Source of the DNA: JASFHF01 sp050123375 | GTDB lineage: Bacteria; Pseudomonadota; Gammaproteobacteria; UBA12402 | Assembly (NCBI GenBank): GCA_050123375.1 | Contig: JASFHF010000003.1 | Location: forward strand, 25,202 to 89,201 | Reading direction: 5' to 3' | Length of the DNA: 64,000 bases | In this document: positions 35,517 to 45,668 of the stretch, in pieces | Layout of the letters: every line of letters starts with the position of its first letter | How positions within the stretch are numbered: position 1 is the first letter of the stretch | The notes under the pieces: generated by a model | What the model was told of the DNA's origin: nothing | Seen by the model: the letters and a program-made list of their open reading frames with translations, nothing else | Database searches by the model: none | Made by a program: the position numbers and the translations under genes

Positions 35517-35830
35517 CATCTGCGATGTTTAATTTATAAATCAGTTACTTGCAAAATTTTCCATACGACATCTTCAGAAAATTAGCCAAACTAATATATC
35601 TATGCTATAAATCAATCTCAGGTCAATTTTGATCTGTATTTCTTTAATTTGTTAAATGAGGTGAAAACTATAGTGCATTAACTCGGCTTTGCCGATTGGT
35701 GTGCAAGAAAAAATAAATAGTACGACAAAACTGCAGCACATTTGTGCTGATCGTAGAGCTGCTTAGGCGCGTTTGTGTCTATTGCTGCTCGGTATTTATT
35801 TAACTTGCAACTAATTTTGAGGACGAGAAG
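35517..35830. other. Intergenic region, no gene recognised
   Basis: 314 bases without an ORF of note. There are short hairpins (for example CGGCTTTGCCG) and a stretch (about 35725-35800) with GC-richer self-complementary pieces that could be a small RNA, but no known family was recognised. Confidence 0.4.
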
Positions 35831-36628
35831 ATGACTTTAGATTTTAATTTAGACAATTTAACAGCCTTATTGCGTGAGATCGGTCTTTACAATGAAAAAG
35901 GCCAATTTTATCAGCAGCGTATTCGTAAGCATCAACAGATTTTTGCTTATATTCCGCAAATCGCATCTGCCTTTAGTAAATTAAGTACTAAAAGACCGAT
36001 TGTGATGTTGGATTGCGGATGCGGCAAAAGTTATTTGTCGTTTGTGCTGTATGAATACTGCACCAAAGTGCTTGAGCGCAAAATTAAAATTATTGGTGTT
36101 GATAGCAATAGTGAATTGATTGATAAGTGTAGTCGCAGTGCTGCTGTATTGGGTTTTGATAATATGTATTTTTATGATGCTGACGTTCTAGCATTTAAAT
36201 TTGATGACAGCATTGATATTGTATATTCATTGCATGCCTGTGATTTTGCTACCGATCAAACTATTGCTAAAGGAGTGCAGCTGGGAGCAAAATACATTTT
36301 TTCAGTGTCGTGCTGTCAGCATAGCAATCGTAAAAAAATGCGCCAACATCCTTTGATTAGCATTTCGCGTTACCAACCATATAAAGAACGTTTAGTAGAT
36401 ATGGTTGGTGACAGTATGCGCGCATTGTTATTGGAACAATTAGGTTATGGTGTAAACATTTTTGAATTTGTTGCTGCGGAACATACACCGAAAAATGTTA
36501 TGCTACGCGCGGTAAAAAATACGGTTAAAAAACAGGATCGCGTTAAAGCTGTAGGCGAATACCAGCATTTAGTGGAAATGTTTGGTTTTGCGCCGAAGCT
36601 TGAAGTCTTGTTGGGCAGTATTAAATAA
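35831..36628 (+). CDS. SAM-dependent methyltransferase (Methyltransf_32 type)
   Basis: 265 residues. Motif I is VMLDCGCGKSYLSFVLYEY, and the later SLHACDFATDQTIAKGVQLGAKYIFSVSCCQH is characteristic of Methyltransf_32, a family including RNA or protein methyltransferases. The target is unknown. It lies before an MFS gene on the same strand, with 190 bases between. Confidence 0.82.
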   Translation: MTLDFNLDNLTALLREIGLYNEKGQFYQQRIRKHQQIFAYIPQIASAFSKLSTKRPIVMLDCGCGKSYLSFVLYEYCTKVLERKIKIIGVDSNSELIDKCSRSAAVLGFDNMYFYDADVLAFKFDDSIDIVYSLHACDFATDQTIAKGVQLGAKYIFSVSCCQHSNRKKMRQHPLISISRYQPYKERLVDMVGDSMRALLLEQLGYGVNIFEFVAAEHTPKNVMLRAVKNTVKKQDRVKAVGEYQHLVEMFGFAPKLEVLLGSIK

Positions 36629-36822
36629 TTGCATTTATAGAAAAGCGAGCTATACTTATGCATATGAAAGCAAAATTTCAATTTACATATTGCCTGCCGG
36701 CAAATTCACCTATTAAGCGGGCTAGCTCGTTCGCGTAAGTTTCTTTAAGCGGACGATTAGTCCGCGCCAATTAAAAATCCATAAACTCAAATTACCTTTA
36801 ACTAATTTTTAGGGTGAATTAT

Positions 36823-38070
36823 ATGAAAATTCGTAAATTGAATATTACAGCTATTATTGTATGCAGTTTAGCATCGTTATTTTATTTATATGACTTTTTG
36901 CTGCGGGTTATGCCAAGCGCAATGACTAATGACTTAATGAGTCATTTTCATATTGGAGCAGCGAGATTGGGAATTATGCTGGCGATTTTATATTATGCTT
37001 ATGCGCCTATGCAAATTCCTGCCGGCTTGTTGTTTGACCGTATTGGCACAAGATTGTTGTTAACTATTATGATATTGGTATGTGCAATTGGAACGCTGCT
37101 TTTTGGTATTACAGATAGCATTGTGATTGCAACCATAGGTCGTTTCTTGATTGGCTTTTCTTCTGCTTTTGCATTTTTAGGCGCGTTGGTGTTAGCTGCC
37201 CGCTTTCTACCACACAAATATTTTGCAATGTTTGTTGGATTAGTCCAATTACTTGGCTGCGTGGGGGCGATCGCAGGTGAAATCCCTATTGCTATTGCAG
37301 TTAAACATTTCGGTTGGCAGAAAACCAATCTTGTAGCGGCATTAATTGGATTTGTGTTAGCAATATTATTTTGGATTTTGCTGCGCGATCATCCTGAGGG
37401 CGCGGTGATCGAAAAAGCAAAATCTGTAAACGTATTGCAACAATTATCTGCGGTTTGTAAAAACTCACAAAACTGGTGGGTTGGATTGTACGCTTTCGCA
37501 ATTTGGGCGCCTGCAACGATATTTGCGGTGTTATGGGGCGTGCCTTTTCTCATGGTTTTATACAAGATTAGCGCATCATTAGCTGCCGGAGCTGTATCAT
37601 TGGTATGGGTTGGTATTGGAATAGGCGGCTCTTTAATTGGTTGGTGGTCAGACCATATCGGCAAACGATGTTTGCCTTTGATTGCGTCAGCGGTTTTAGG
37701 CGTTATTACATCAGGATTGGTTTTGTACGCTAATAACTCATTGCATTTAATGTACTTGTGGTTAGTTTTACTGGGGATAAGTATTTCCGGTATGGTGGTA
37801 ACTTTTGGTGTTATTAAAGATATAAATGACAAGTCAGTTAACGGTACTGCAAATGGTTTTAATAACATGGCAATTCTGATAGGAGGAATTATGTTTCAGC
37901 CTACGGTTGGTGTTGTTTTACACGCTTTGTGGAATGGAAAATTAGCAAACAATATTCCGGTTTATAGCTTGTCTAATTACAAAATTGCGCTTAGTATTGT
38001 GCCTGTATGTTTTTTATTGGCGTTTATTGTGAGTATATTTTTTATAAAAGAGACGAATTGTTCAAATTAG
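36823..38070 (+). CDS. MFS transporter
   Basis: 415 residues and twelve hydrophobic helices; loop 2-3 reads GLLFDRIGTRLLL and a second repeat has GWWSDHIGKRCLPL. The N-terminal DFLLRVMPSAMTNDLMSHFHI is common in transporters of intracellular gammaproteobacteria. Substrate cannot be predicted. Start at 36823 follows AGGGTG; an in-frame GTG lies at 36814. Confidence 0.88.
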   Translation: MKIRKLNITAIIVCSLASLFYLYDFLLRVMPSAMTNDLMSHFHIGAARLGIMLAILYYAYAPMQIPAGLLFDRIGTRLLLTIMILVCAIGTLLFGITDSIVIATIGRFLIGFSSAFAFLGALVLAARFLPHKYFAMFVGLVQLLGCVGAIAGEIPIAIAVKHFGWQKTNLVAALIGFVLAILFWILLRDHPEGAVIEKAKSVNVLQQLSAVCKNSQNWWVGLYAFAIWAPATIFAVLWGVPFLMVLYKISASLAAGAVSLVWVGIGIGGSLIGWWSDHIGKRCLPLIASAVLGVITSGLVLYANNSLHLMYLWLVLLGISISGMVVTFGVIKDINDKSVNGTANGFNNMAILIGGIMFQPTVGVVLHALWNGKLANNIPVYSLSNYKIALSIVPVCFLLAFIVSIFFIKETNCSN

Positions 38071-38099
38071 ATTTCAAATTTAGTGGTTTAAAGTTAGTT

Positions 38100-38354
38100 T
38101 CAGAGTTTAAATTTGGGCGGTAACTTGGGCATAGTTGTTGATATTTTGTTTACATCAATAGTTCTTTCTTGAATAAATTTTACTACTGCTTCAGGGTTAT
38201 ACCGCACATATCTACCAATTTTAACATATGGAAGATTATAGCGCTTATTGCTACGCCAGGCTTGTAGGGTATCTTCTTTTATGCCTAATTGTTCGGCAAC
38301 TTCCTTTGCTGTTAGTAGTCTTATTTGGTTTGAGGGAAGATTGTTTTTGCTCAT
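38100..38354 (-). CDS. Excisionase/AlpA-like helix-turn-helix protein
   Basis: 84 residues with a single MerR-like winged helix (LLTAKEVAEQLGIKEDTLQAWRSNKRYNLPYVKIGRYVRYNPEAVVKFI). Such proteins act as recombination directionality factors or regulators of integrated elements. A broken copy lies beside tRNA-Thr at 26785-26960. An operator-like TGCATACAAAAATGCA site lies upstream at 38425. Confidence 0.85.
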   Translation of the reverse strand: MSKNNLPSNQIRLLTAKEVAEQLGIKEDTLQAWRSNKRYNLPYVKIGRYVRYNPEAVVKFIQERTIDVNKISTTMPKLPPKFKL

Positions 38355-38424
38355 ACTTTGATGCCTTTGTTTTTATTGTTAATATCTACCGGATAATTAA
38401 GCGCATGATTATTATATAGCATAT

Positions 38425-38440
38425 TGCATACAAAAATGCA
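38425..38440. promoter_or_regulatory. Operator-like site TGCATACAAAAATGCA
   Basis: Inverted TGCAT/ATGCA halves around ACAAAA, 70 bases upstream of the excisionase-like gene. Variants are found at 38626 and five or six times at 51914-52168. Confidence 0.65.
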
Positions 38441-38625
38441 AACATTTGATGTAAAGATCCGCATTTTCATAAAATCATTAATGCTTCGCCACAATCATAA
38501 ACTATATAAGTTGTGCAAATTTTTGCCAAAAAAGCGGGTTTTTGATGGGGAAACCTTCAAAAATATGCTAGTATTAAATATAAGTGTGGTTATTTTATGC
38601 CAGAATATTTGAAAAATGTGTTTTT

Positions 38626-38641
38626 TGTATACAAAAGTGCA
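38626..38641. promoter_or_regulatory. Operator-like site TGTATACAAAAGTGCA
   Basis: Same pattern, 44 bases before the start of the gene at 38685, directly upstream of a TATTAT/TATAGC-type -10. A repressor here would block that gene. Confidence 0.65.
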
Positions 38642-38684
38642 TATTTTATGAGAGTGGCTATTATAGCAAAAGTGGAGAAGTGTT

Positions 38685-39053
38685 ATGAGCATGAGGCTTT
38701 TTAAAGAACCTAATACAAAAGGAAATTTGGAGGTTGAGATGAAAGTTGATTCTGAGAAATTTGGTACTTTGGATGCGCTGATGTGCTTTGTGGAAAATGT
38801 TAATGTTGAAATTTCAGATGAAATGAAGGATTTCGCTCATGAAGTTCTATTTCAAATTATTCCCTCTCATTTACAGCATGTTGAAGATCACATTGATCAG
38901 TTTTCAGAGAAACAGGCAGTAATTACCACATGCATGGAAGAACTACAAGAGCGCAGGTCTGCGTTAATACGGCTGCAATCAGATTTGACCAATAAATTAG
39001 ATGCTTTTTCCAATTTAGAGCAAAATACAGTTGAACCAGGCTTAGGAAGCTAG
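38685..39053 (+). CDS. Hypothetical coiled-coil protein
   Basis: 122 residues, acidic; the second half (QFSEKQAVITTCMEELQERRSALIRLQSDLTNKLDAFSNLEQ) should form a coiled coil. No family recognised. It is preceded by an operator-like site shared with the repressor locus at 52 kb, so it probably belongs to the integrated element's regulon. Confidence 0.65.
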   Translation: MSMRLFKEPNTKGNLEVEMKVDSEKFGTLDALMCFVENVNVEISDEMKDFAHEVLFQIIPSHLQHVEDHIDQFSEKQAVITTCMEELQERRSALIRLQSDLTNKLDAFSNLEQNTVEPGLGS

Positions 39054-39354
39054 ACGCACTTTTGATTTTAAGATTAATTTCAATGTAATTTTTTTTACTA
39101 TGACAATGTACAGCAAGGCTCATTTTCATATATTTATTTGAATTGGATTTAGCGCCAAATCTCAGGATATTTATAGACAGTGGTTCAATGTTTAAATTTT
39201 TTTAAGAAAATATGATTTTTGTAGATTAAATTGCAATTTCACTGTTATAATATTTCTCGAATTTAAACCTAATCGGACTTGTGGAACGGTAAGAAAAAGC
39301 CGCATATATTAACCAAATGAAAGAATTATTGTATCGTTATTAAAATCTGCTTGC

Positions 39355-39519
39355 ATGTCGTTTGGTGTGGTTGGCAGAGTTGTTGGTTTTGTGCCAATAT
39401 ATTCAGTCCTTGACGGTGTTAGTGAAATTGGTGTATCACAAGTAGAAAAATTGCAATTTATAGATGAAAATGTGGTTGGTTGTTGGAAAAAAGGTGGTAA
39501 CACTGTTTATGGCAGTTAG
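39355..39519 (+). CDS. Possible 54-residue protein
   Basis: MSFGVVGRVVGFVPIYSVLD and on to VGCWKKGGNTVYGS. It ends 8 bases before the next gene. Ribosome site weak and no relative recognised; codon pattern is plausible. It could be the C-terminal scrap of an older gene. Confidence 0.35.
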   Translation: MSFGVVGRVVGFVPIYSVLDGVSEIGVSQVEKLQFIDENVVGCWKKGGNTVYGS

Positions 39520-39527
39520 GAATAAAT

Positions 39528-40793
39528 ATGTATACTGATGATAATAAGCAATTATTTAAAGATGGTAGGTTATATGATCATTTGCAAGGACTTGAGAATA
39601 AAATTAGGTCTGATATAGATCATATGACTTCCAATTATTTTCGTGCAAATACCGATGAAGAAGTAGTTAAGCATTTCAAAAATAAATACTCTGTAACACC
39701 GTTGGTATTAGATGTAGACAATAAAACGCTGGAAGATTCTGAAACTACAGTAGATGTCAGTCGTGACCCGATGAGGAATCCATTTGGTGATAGACAATGC
39801 ACCACTAAAGGCATGAGATTAATGTTAACTATGCCGTACTCTGGTGATTCTTGCTTGTGGAATTTACAACCAGATAGTTATAGCTTTAATCATTCTAATA
39901 GACAAAAAGCAATTACAAAGCCACATGGTGATATTCCTGGAAGTTTGACAATAACTTTTGAATATATTCAAGATCAAGCGCGGACAGAACAGATCAAAAG
40001 TGATATAAACAGTGAAATTTCACTTATTCAAACAAACGTTGATTCTCAAAAAGGGCAAATAATACGCTACCACAATAATCTTGAAAAATTCATTATGGAA
40101 TGCATAGGAAAAAGAAAAAACGCATTAAAGCAACGTAATATTATTTTAGACGGATTAGATATACCATTGAAACCAAAAGCGGACATGCCGGATATTGAAC
40201 CCATACAAGTAAAAAAACGAATTGTTCCTTTAAAATTAAAATCACAGCCACTTACACTTAACACTGTTCCTGAACCAGGTATTAGTGAGGAAATTTTTTT
40301 AGATATAATAGCAATTTTACGATTTATGGGGAGAACTTTTGAAGAAACATCAAAGACATTTGCCAAGCTTGAAGAAGAAGATTTGCGTAATGTTTTTTTA
40401 GCTGCATTAAATGGATATTTTGAAGGTGAAGCAAGCGGTGAAATTTTTCGGAAGAATGGAAAAACAGATATTTGTATTAAGGAAAAAGAAAAAGCAGCTT
40501 TTGTCGCTGAATGTAAAATTTGGCATGGTGAAAAAGCCGCTGGTGAAGCATTAAATCAACTTTTAGGATATTTAACCTGGAGAGATTGCAAAACTTCATT
40601 AATCGTTTTAAATAAAGGTGAGACAGCTTTTTCTAAAGTGCTGACCAGCTTACCTGAAGCAATTAGGCAGCATAAGTTATTTGTAAAAGAATTAACAAAA
40701 CCTAAGCATGAAGGAGAATGGAAGTTTATTATTAAGCATAAAGATGATGATGAGCGTTACATAACACTACATGTTTTCGCTTTTGATTTGTAA
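39528..40793 (+). CDS. Protein with C-terminal PD-(D/E)XK nuclease-like domain
   Basis: 421 residues. The N-terminal two thirds is not recognised and includes a coiled-coil stretch. The C-terminus has the nuclease pattern D314 (NGKTDICI), then 13 residues to E328-C-K330 (FVAECKIW), followed by AGEALNQLLGYLTWRDCKTSLIVLNKG, as in Mrr/restriction-type folds. Suggests DNA or RNA cleavage, perhaps defence. Its neighbour is a SEC-C protein 33 bases downstream. Confidence 0.72.
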   Translation: MYTDDNKQLFKDGRLYDHLQGLENKIRSDIDHMTSNYFRANTDEEVVKHFKNKYSVTPLVLDVDNKTLEDSETTVDVSRDPMRNPFGDRQCTTKGMRLMLTMPYSGDSCLWNLQPDSYSFNHSNRQKAITKPHGDIPGSLTITFEYIQDQARTEQIKSDINSEISLIQTNVDSQKGQIIRYHNNLEKFIMECIGKRKNALKQRNIILDGLDIPLKPKADMPDIEPIQVKKRIVPLKLKSQPLTLNTVPEPGISEEIFLDIIAILRFMGRTFEETSKTFAKLEEEDLRNVFLAALNGYFEGEASGEIFRKNGKTDICIKEKEKAAFVAECKIWHGEKAAGEALNQLLGYLTWRDCKTSLIVLNKGETAFSKVLTSLPEAIRQHKLFVKELTKPKHEGEWKFIIKHKDDDERYITLHVFAFDL

Positions 40794-40826
40794 TTTTTTA
40801 TAAGTACAAAATGTTTAGGAGAAAAA

Positions 40827-42329
40827 ATGGATACAAAAGAGCAGTTTAAAGAGCTTGCTATTAATGACGAAGAGTTTTCAGATGAATCAATGCAGCTTAT
40901 TTCAGAGTGGTATAAATATTATGGTGATTTGTATTTAAAAAGCGATGAATCAAAGAATTTAAGTAACAAAGAAAGAGAAGAAGCGCCATTTGTTTTAAGC
41001 TGCTTTTGTGATTTTTGTTATAGTTATTTTTTGCGAAAACCTGGTCAGTGGACACCCCCAGCAGTTATAGAAGTATGTTTAAATATTATACCAGCAAAAG
41101 TTACCGCCGATATCAATTTCTATAAAGCAATTACTCCTGTTTTAGTGTCTTTTATGAATTGGGCAGAAAATAATGCATTATTGAATGATACTAAAGAATT
41201 GTGCAATATACTTATATCTATGGATGAAGATATAATAAAAGCGTCTCAAGATTCCAGAAATTGGGGAATGGCAAAATCTTTTGCCATGTCTGCTCAGAAT
41301 GCTGGAATAGACATGAGCAATCGTGAAGAATTAGAAAAGTTTGCTTTTTTATCTAATGAAATAAACCAGAAATCGCAAAAACAGTTATCATCAAAACCAA
41401 CAAAAAAATCTGAAAAAACAGTTAATACTTTTGATGAAGCGTTGGAAGAATTACAGAAACATAACGGATATTTTCCCGAAAAAGCTTTAAAAATGGTAAT
41501 CGCCGAAAAAGATAAAATTGTTCCACACTTATTATCGTCTCTTAAAAATGTAATAGCTAATTATGAGGTGTTGGATGATGCAGCTATGCTGCATATTTAC
41601 GCAATATTTTTGTTGGCACAATTCAGAGAAAAAACGGCATATCCATTAATTCTTGATATTTTAAGATTGCCTGACGATTATGCTGATGAATGTTTCGGTG
41701 ATGCTGCCGGAGGTTATTCGATGACGAATATCATTGCATCTGTATATAATGGTGATTTGAATCCGATTTTTGAAATTATTGAAAATCCAAAATACAATGA
41801 ATATTGCAGAGCAACAGCATTAGATTCATTACTAGCATTATATGCTACCGAACAAATAGATAAAAAAACGCTTGTAAATTATTTTCGATCATTATTTGAT
41901 GGTAAGTTGCCAAAAGATAATTCATTTGTATGGGCAATATTAATTTGTGCTGTGTTACATAGTTATTGTGATGAATTATTTGATGAGGTTAAGGATGCTT
42001 TTAATGAAGGATTAGTAGATGTATCAATAGTTGGTTTGCAAAGTCTTGACAAGACAATTAGGGAGGGAGAAGAAAATACTAAAAAATTCTGGCTATATGA
42101 TAGCCACCATTTTATTAGCGATACTGTCAAAGAATTAAAAGGCTGGGCATGCTTTAAAGAAGAGAATAATTATTCTACAGATAGTGCTTTTGATTTTGAT
42201 AACGAAACTTTGATGGCAGACGAGTATAATACTGGCCAAACTTATGTCCGCTCCATGCCGAAAACAGGTAGAAATGACCCATGCCCGTGCGGAAGTGGCA
42301 AAAAATTCAAGAAATGTTGTTTGCATTGA
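40827..42329 (+). CDS. DUF1186-like helical repeat protein with SEC-C zinc motif
   Basis: 500 residues. The middle ([51 protein letters not shown]...) is a HEAT-like array as in DUF1186; the very end [21 protein letters not shown] is the SEC-C zinc-binding motif, found on SecA and on many proteins that contact ribosomes or RNA. Function unknown. AGGAG precedes the ATG. Possibly in one transcript with the nuclease-like gene. Confidence 0.8.
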   Translation: MDTKEQFKELAINDEEFSDESMQLISEWYKYYGDLYLKSDESKNLSNKEREEAPFVLSCFCDFCYSYFLRKPGQWTPPAVIEVCLNIIPAKVTADINFYKAITPVLVSFMNWAENNALLNDTKELCNILISMDEDIIKASQDSRNWGMAKSFAMSAQNAGIDMSNREELEKFAFLSNEINQKSQKQLSSKPTKKSEKTVNTFDEALEELQKHNGYFPEKALKMVIAEKDKIVPHLLSSLKNVIANYEVLDDAAMLHIYAIFLLAQFREKTAYPLILDILRLPDDYADECFGDAAGGYSMTNIIASVYNGDLNPIFEIIENPKYNEYCRATALDSLLALYATEQIDKKTLVNYFRSLFDGKLPKDNSFVWAILICAVLHSYCDELFDEVKDAFNEGLVDVSIVGLQSLDKTIREGEENTKKFWLYDSHHFISDTVKELKGWACFKEENNYSTDSAFDFDNETLMADEYNTGQTYVRSMPKTGRNDPCPCGSGKKFKKCCLH

Positions 42330-42602
42330 TTGTATGTGTTTTTAACATATTGGCTTACTAATGAAAGTACAAAAAGTTTAAATATAGCAAAAATAATCTG
42401 CATTATAGGCGAAATTAATTGCCTGTAGAGTCATAAATAGCTATTTATCTTTTCTAAAAAGTGTAAACAGATCGCCTAACTCTATGTTCCATCATTTTTT
42501 GGTATGTTTAAAGAGAACATACCACATGCTGAAAGCCCATTTCATTTATAATCTGATTTAGCATAGCTATGTGTTTTTCTCTAATGTTATTTTTTATGCA
42601 TA

Positions 42603-43385
42603 TTAATTTTTCGTCAGCAAATTCATTAGTGAAGTGAATTGTTTGTCCGCATCGAAATATCCCATTACTATGTCAAATATTTTTGGGGATAACGATTTTT
42701 TTAAATGTTCTATTAAGCCGGCATCAAGCATTAGGTAGGAAAACATGACCCTGCTTAAACCAAATGATTTTATTTGCTTGAAAAAAACACGCCATTCGTT
42801 TAATTCCATGTTTATGCTAAATAACAAAGGGTGCATGCCTACGGTGCATTTAACTCCTGCTTTATTAAGCTCTGACATAACCATTAGTTTTTCTTCATTT
42901 ATAGGTATATTTATTTCTAAAAGATATTCACATTGTGGTTTAATTACAGCACTGTAAGAAAATCTATTTTTGTGCTGCTTGATTAAATTTAATATATTTT
43001 TATCAGGAACCCCTTTAGTTGTAATAATGATTTTTCCGATTGGCAATTGACAAAGTTCGTTTAATATTGCATAGGTTAGCCCGTTTTTTACAAATTTTGG
43101 AGTAAAAATATCTGTATAACGACAAAGCTTTAATACTTTAACATTGTTTTTGTGAATGGCCTGCCTAATTTTATTTAAAAGTATATCTGGATTATGTTGC
43201 GGCAAAGGATTATTAAAGGTGGTTTGATAATGTGTTAAGCTATTATTAACGGTTTTATGTGATCTTCCATAACAATACAGGCAGTTATGTTCACAACCAA
43301 TCCAAGGTTCAAGATAATGGTATTTACCATATTTACATGACTTAAGAAAACCAGGCTCCACCAAATTTATACATTTATTGTTCAT
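42603..43385 (-). CDS. Radical SAM protein
   Basis: 260 residues. The CX3CX2C iron-sulphur motif is CEHNCLYC near residue 30, in EPWIGCEHNCLYCYGRSH. The layout (short N-terminus, CYGR) is like the SplB-related DNA photoproduct-lyase-like group, but the function is open. I start at 43385 (MNNKCINLVEPG). No partner gene on the same strand nearby. Confidence 0.85.
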   Translation of the reverse strand: MNNKCINLVEPGFLKSCKYGKYHYLEPWIGCEHNCLYCYGRSHKTVNNSLTHYQTTFNNPLPQHNPDILLNKIRQAIHKNNVKVLKLCRYTDIFTPKFVKNGLTYAILNELCQLPIGKIIITTKGVPDKNILNLIKQHKNRFSYSAVIKPQCEYLLEINIPINEEKLMVMSELNKAGVKCTVGMHPLLFSINMELNEWRVFFKQIKSFGLSRVMFSYLMLDAGLIEHLKKSLSPKIFDIVMGYFDADKQFTSLMNLLTKN

Positions 43386-43598
43386 GATATATTCCAATTT
43401 GATTACTTGTTTATTTGTGTTTTTGGTAACCCCTCTACCAAAAGCCCCTCAACCAAAATGGATTTAGTTACAAAATCATCGCCCACTGCATTCAAACATT
43501 TCTATTTGTTATCACTGTATTTATAATTTCATATAGAAACCTAATCATTTTTATCCTTATTATTAACACGTTTTTCTTCATTTTAAATCTCTCTCCAT

Positions 43599-43811
43599 TT
43601 AATTTTCCTCTCCAAAGTTATCTTTTGATGATGCCTGATATCGTACGATTTCCTGTAAATTATCACGCGCCGACCATACAGCGTTATAAATAGTTTCTTT
43701 ATCAAGCTCCACTTGACTATCTTCTGCTGCTAATAAACAATCCAAAGTTGCTTTGGCTTTAGTCAAGTTTTCATCAATAATGTCTTGCAACTCAAGCCGG
43801 TTATTCATCAT
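43599..43811 (-). CDS. Small regulatory-locus protein, paralogue of 53926-54153
   Basis: 70 residues ([20 protein letters not shown]...). The LxDxIxxxxxKAKxxxxxLL...[15 protein letters not shown] pattern is shared with the 75-residue protein at 53926. Its start overlaps the csrA stop, so the two are coupled. Role unknown; position beside csrA recalls small partners in Legionella integrative elements. Confidence 0.75.
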   Translation of the reverse strand: MMNNRLELQDIIDENLTKAKATLDCLLAAEDSQVELDKETIYNAVWSARDNLQEIVRYQASSKDNFGEEN

Positions 43812-43995
43812 ACACCTTTTCTTTATTAACATGTTTTTCTTTGATGCGATGGTAAATTTCTTCGCGGTGCACTGGAACACTTTTAGGCGCATCAATTCCT
43901 AATCGTACTTGTTGGCCTTTTTGTCCCAGCACAGTTATAGTAATATCATCCCCAATCTTTAAAGATTCTTCCAAACGCCTTGTTAAGATCAGCAT
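43801..43995 (-). CDS. csrA: Carbon storage regulator CsrA
   Basis: 64 residues: [51 protein letters not shown], a standard CsrA with the RNA-binding L4 and R44 positions kept. GGAGG lies eight bases before the ATG at 43995. CsrA controls translation by binding GGA motifs in mRNA leaders. A CsrA copy in accessory DNA is typical of Legionella-type integrative elements, where it regulates the element. Confidence 0.95.
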   Translation of the reverse strand: MLILTRRLEESLKIGDDITITVLGQKGQQVRLGIDAPKSVPVHREEIYHRIKEKHVNKEKVYDE

Positions 43996-44056
43996 TTCAA
44001 TTCCTCCATTTTTTTCATCATCCGTTACAATATAAAATTTCGCGTCCATGTTGTGT

Positions 44057-45376
44057 TTAATTATTGCTGTTTTTTAGCAGCCATTTATCAACTAGATTTT
44101 GTAATTCTTCCTCTGAGAAGGATTTAACCGCAAAATCATCAGCACCGGCAGCTATACATTCTCTTTTGAAACTTCCAATATCGCTTAACAGAATAACTGG
44201 AGTACACGCAAATTTCGGCAGACTTTTAATTACTTCGCACATTCTGGCGCCACAAACACCGTTTAGTGCAAAATCAACTAAAAACAAATCGTAATGGCTA
44301 TTAAACATTTTTGTTGCTTCGTTACCGTTTTTAGCTACATCAACGTCATAGCCGATTTTTTGCAAAACTTCGACATAAAATTTACTAATAAATTCATCGT
44401 TTTCGATTAGCAAAATTTTAAAATTCTCCACATCTTTGTACCCATATTCATAAAGTTTATGAATATGCTGATTAAAAATAATGGACGGCTTTTTAGTGAT
44501 ACAAATCTCAGTGTTATGATTTAACATGATGTTTCTCCTTATCGCTTGATTAAAAACAAATTGCTCATCACTTTTCCTTTTGTATTGAGCGTCGAGGGGC
44601 AATGAACAAATAAATCTTGAACCGCTAGGCTCTCGATTTTCCACTTGGATAGAACCACCAAGATCAACAAGATATTGTTTAACTAGTGGTAATCCAAAAC
44701 CAAAACCATGATATGCGCTGTTATAATTAGAGTTTATTGGGCAAAATGGTTCAAAAATATATTGTTTGATATCTTCTGGAATTCCAGGACCAGAATCTTC
44801 AATAATAATTTTCATTACAGATTTATTATCAGTGATTAAATCTTCTTTGATAGTTATAGTAACTTTATCGTTATTGGTATAATTAATAGCATTACTAATA
44901 AGATTAAATATAATCTGTCTTATTCTAAATGAATCACCAATAAACTTTTTGGTAAATTCTTGAGGGCAATGTTGTTCAATAATAATATTTTTATCTTTTA
45001 TAATTGCCGAAAAGCATTCAATAACCTCGTTAATTATTTTTTTAAAGTTAATTTCAAGGTGTAATAAAGGATGGTTGTGTCTGCTTGCTGTCGCAAATTC
45101 AATTATTTCATCAAAATAGCTGTAAAGGTTCTTTGTAGAATTTAAAACATCAGTAAGCGCTTTTTTCTTTTCGTTGTTTTCTTCTTTGTTAATTAACTTT
45201 GAAACTAAGTTAATAATTCCGCAACATGGAGTTCTTACCCCCGATCTTATGCTATTGATAAACGCATTCTTTTGATGCTGCAATAGATGAAAAGAAGTAT
45301 TTTGATTTACGTTGTTATTAGCGTTGTCATTTTGACTACTATTGATCTGGCATGTATTGTATAAATTTTTAACCAT
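44057..45376 (-). CDS. Degenerate hybrid histidine kinase with receiver domain
   Basis: 439 residues. The dimerisation helix aligns residue for residue with FLANMSHEIRTP but reads [12 protein letters not shown]: the phosphoacceptor histidine is Ser45. The ATPase domain is intact (N box [12 protein letters not shown]1 DSGPGIP, G2 [11 protein letters not shown]). The C-terminal receiver has acidic residues, Asp368 (LVDFAL) and Lys418. It may bind ATP and signal through its receiver without self-phosphorylation. No membrane segment. GGAGG before the ATG; csrA follows on this strand. Confidence 0.88.
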   Translation of the reverse strand: MVKNLYNTCQINSSQNDNANNNVNQNTSFHLLQHQKNAFINSIRSGVRTPCCGIINLVSKLINKEENNEKKKALTDVLNSTKNLYSYFDEIIEFATASRHNHPLLHLEINFKKIINEVIECFSAIIKDKNIIIEQHCPQEFTKKFIGDSFRIRQIIFNLISNAINYTNNDKVTITIKEDLITDNKSVMKIIIEDSGPGIPEDIKQYIFEPFCPINSNYNSAYHGFGFGLPLVKQYLVDLGGSIQVENREPSGSRFICSLPLDAQYKRKSDEQFVFNQAIRRNIMLNHNTEICITKKPSIIFNQHIHKLYEYGYKDVENFKILLIENDEFISKFYVEVLQKIGYDVDVAKNGNEATKMFNSHYDLFLVDFALNGVCGARMCEVIKSLPKFACTPVILLSDIGSFKRECIAAGADDFAVKSFSEEELQNLVDKWLLKNSNN

Positions 45377-45399
45377 TATTTTCTCCTCCGTGAGATAAA

Positions 45400-45471
45400 G
45401 ACTATTTAGTCCACAAACACCGTATGTTATTATTGTCGTTGTTACCGTGTTTGAGTTTAGACTTTTTAGTC
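45400..45471. promoter_or_regulatory. Paired GACTAtt/TAGTC operator-like sites
   Basis: GACTATTTAGTC at 45400-45411 and GACTTTTTAGTC at 45460-45471, with mirrored AAACAC and GTGTTT next to them. They lie between the divergent kinase and phage-type repressor genes, where an autoregulating repressor would bind. Confidence 0.6.
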
Positions 45472-45522
45472 GTCATCCCAATCACGTGAATAATTAGTTT
45501 ATGATGATAGTATAGATCAAAG

Positions 45523-45546
45523 AGACCTCGTTTCAAGGTCTTTTTT
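45523..45546 (+). terminator. Rho-independent terminator-like hairpin
   Basis: AGACCT - CGTTTCA - AGGTCT followed by six T. It lies about 120 bases upstream of the repressor gene on its strand; it would stop transcripts entering from upstream, or act as an attenuator in the leader. Confidence 0.6.
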
Positions 45547-45668
45547 GAAAAAAATTAAGGAAATTACACCTTTTCTCGTGGGCATGTAATGCGAAGCATA
45601 TATGCTCTATAAGATATTTGCTATAGTGCTTGTAATCATAAAACTAATAGGTGGAAATAAGGAAAAAA

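Noticed and set aside
37389..37868. Open frame opposite the MFS gene (159 codons)
   Set aside because: Shadow frame with transporter-complement composition.
42499..42521. GGTATGTT hairpin as terminator
   Set aside because: The T run is on the 5' side for the plus strand, giving A residues after the hairpin on the minus strand; neither strand has the proper layout.
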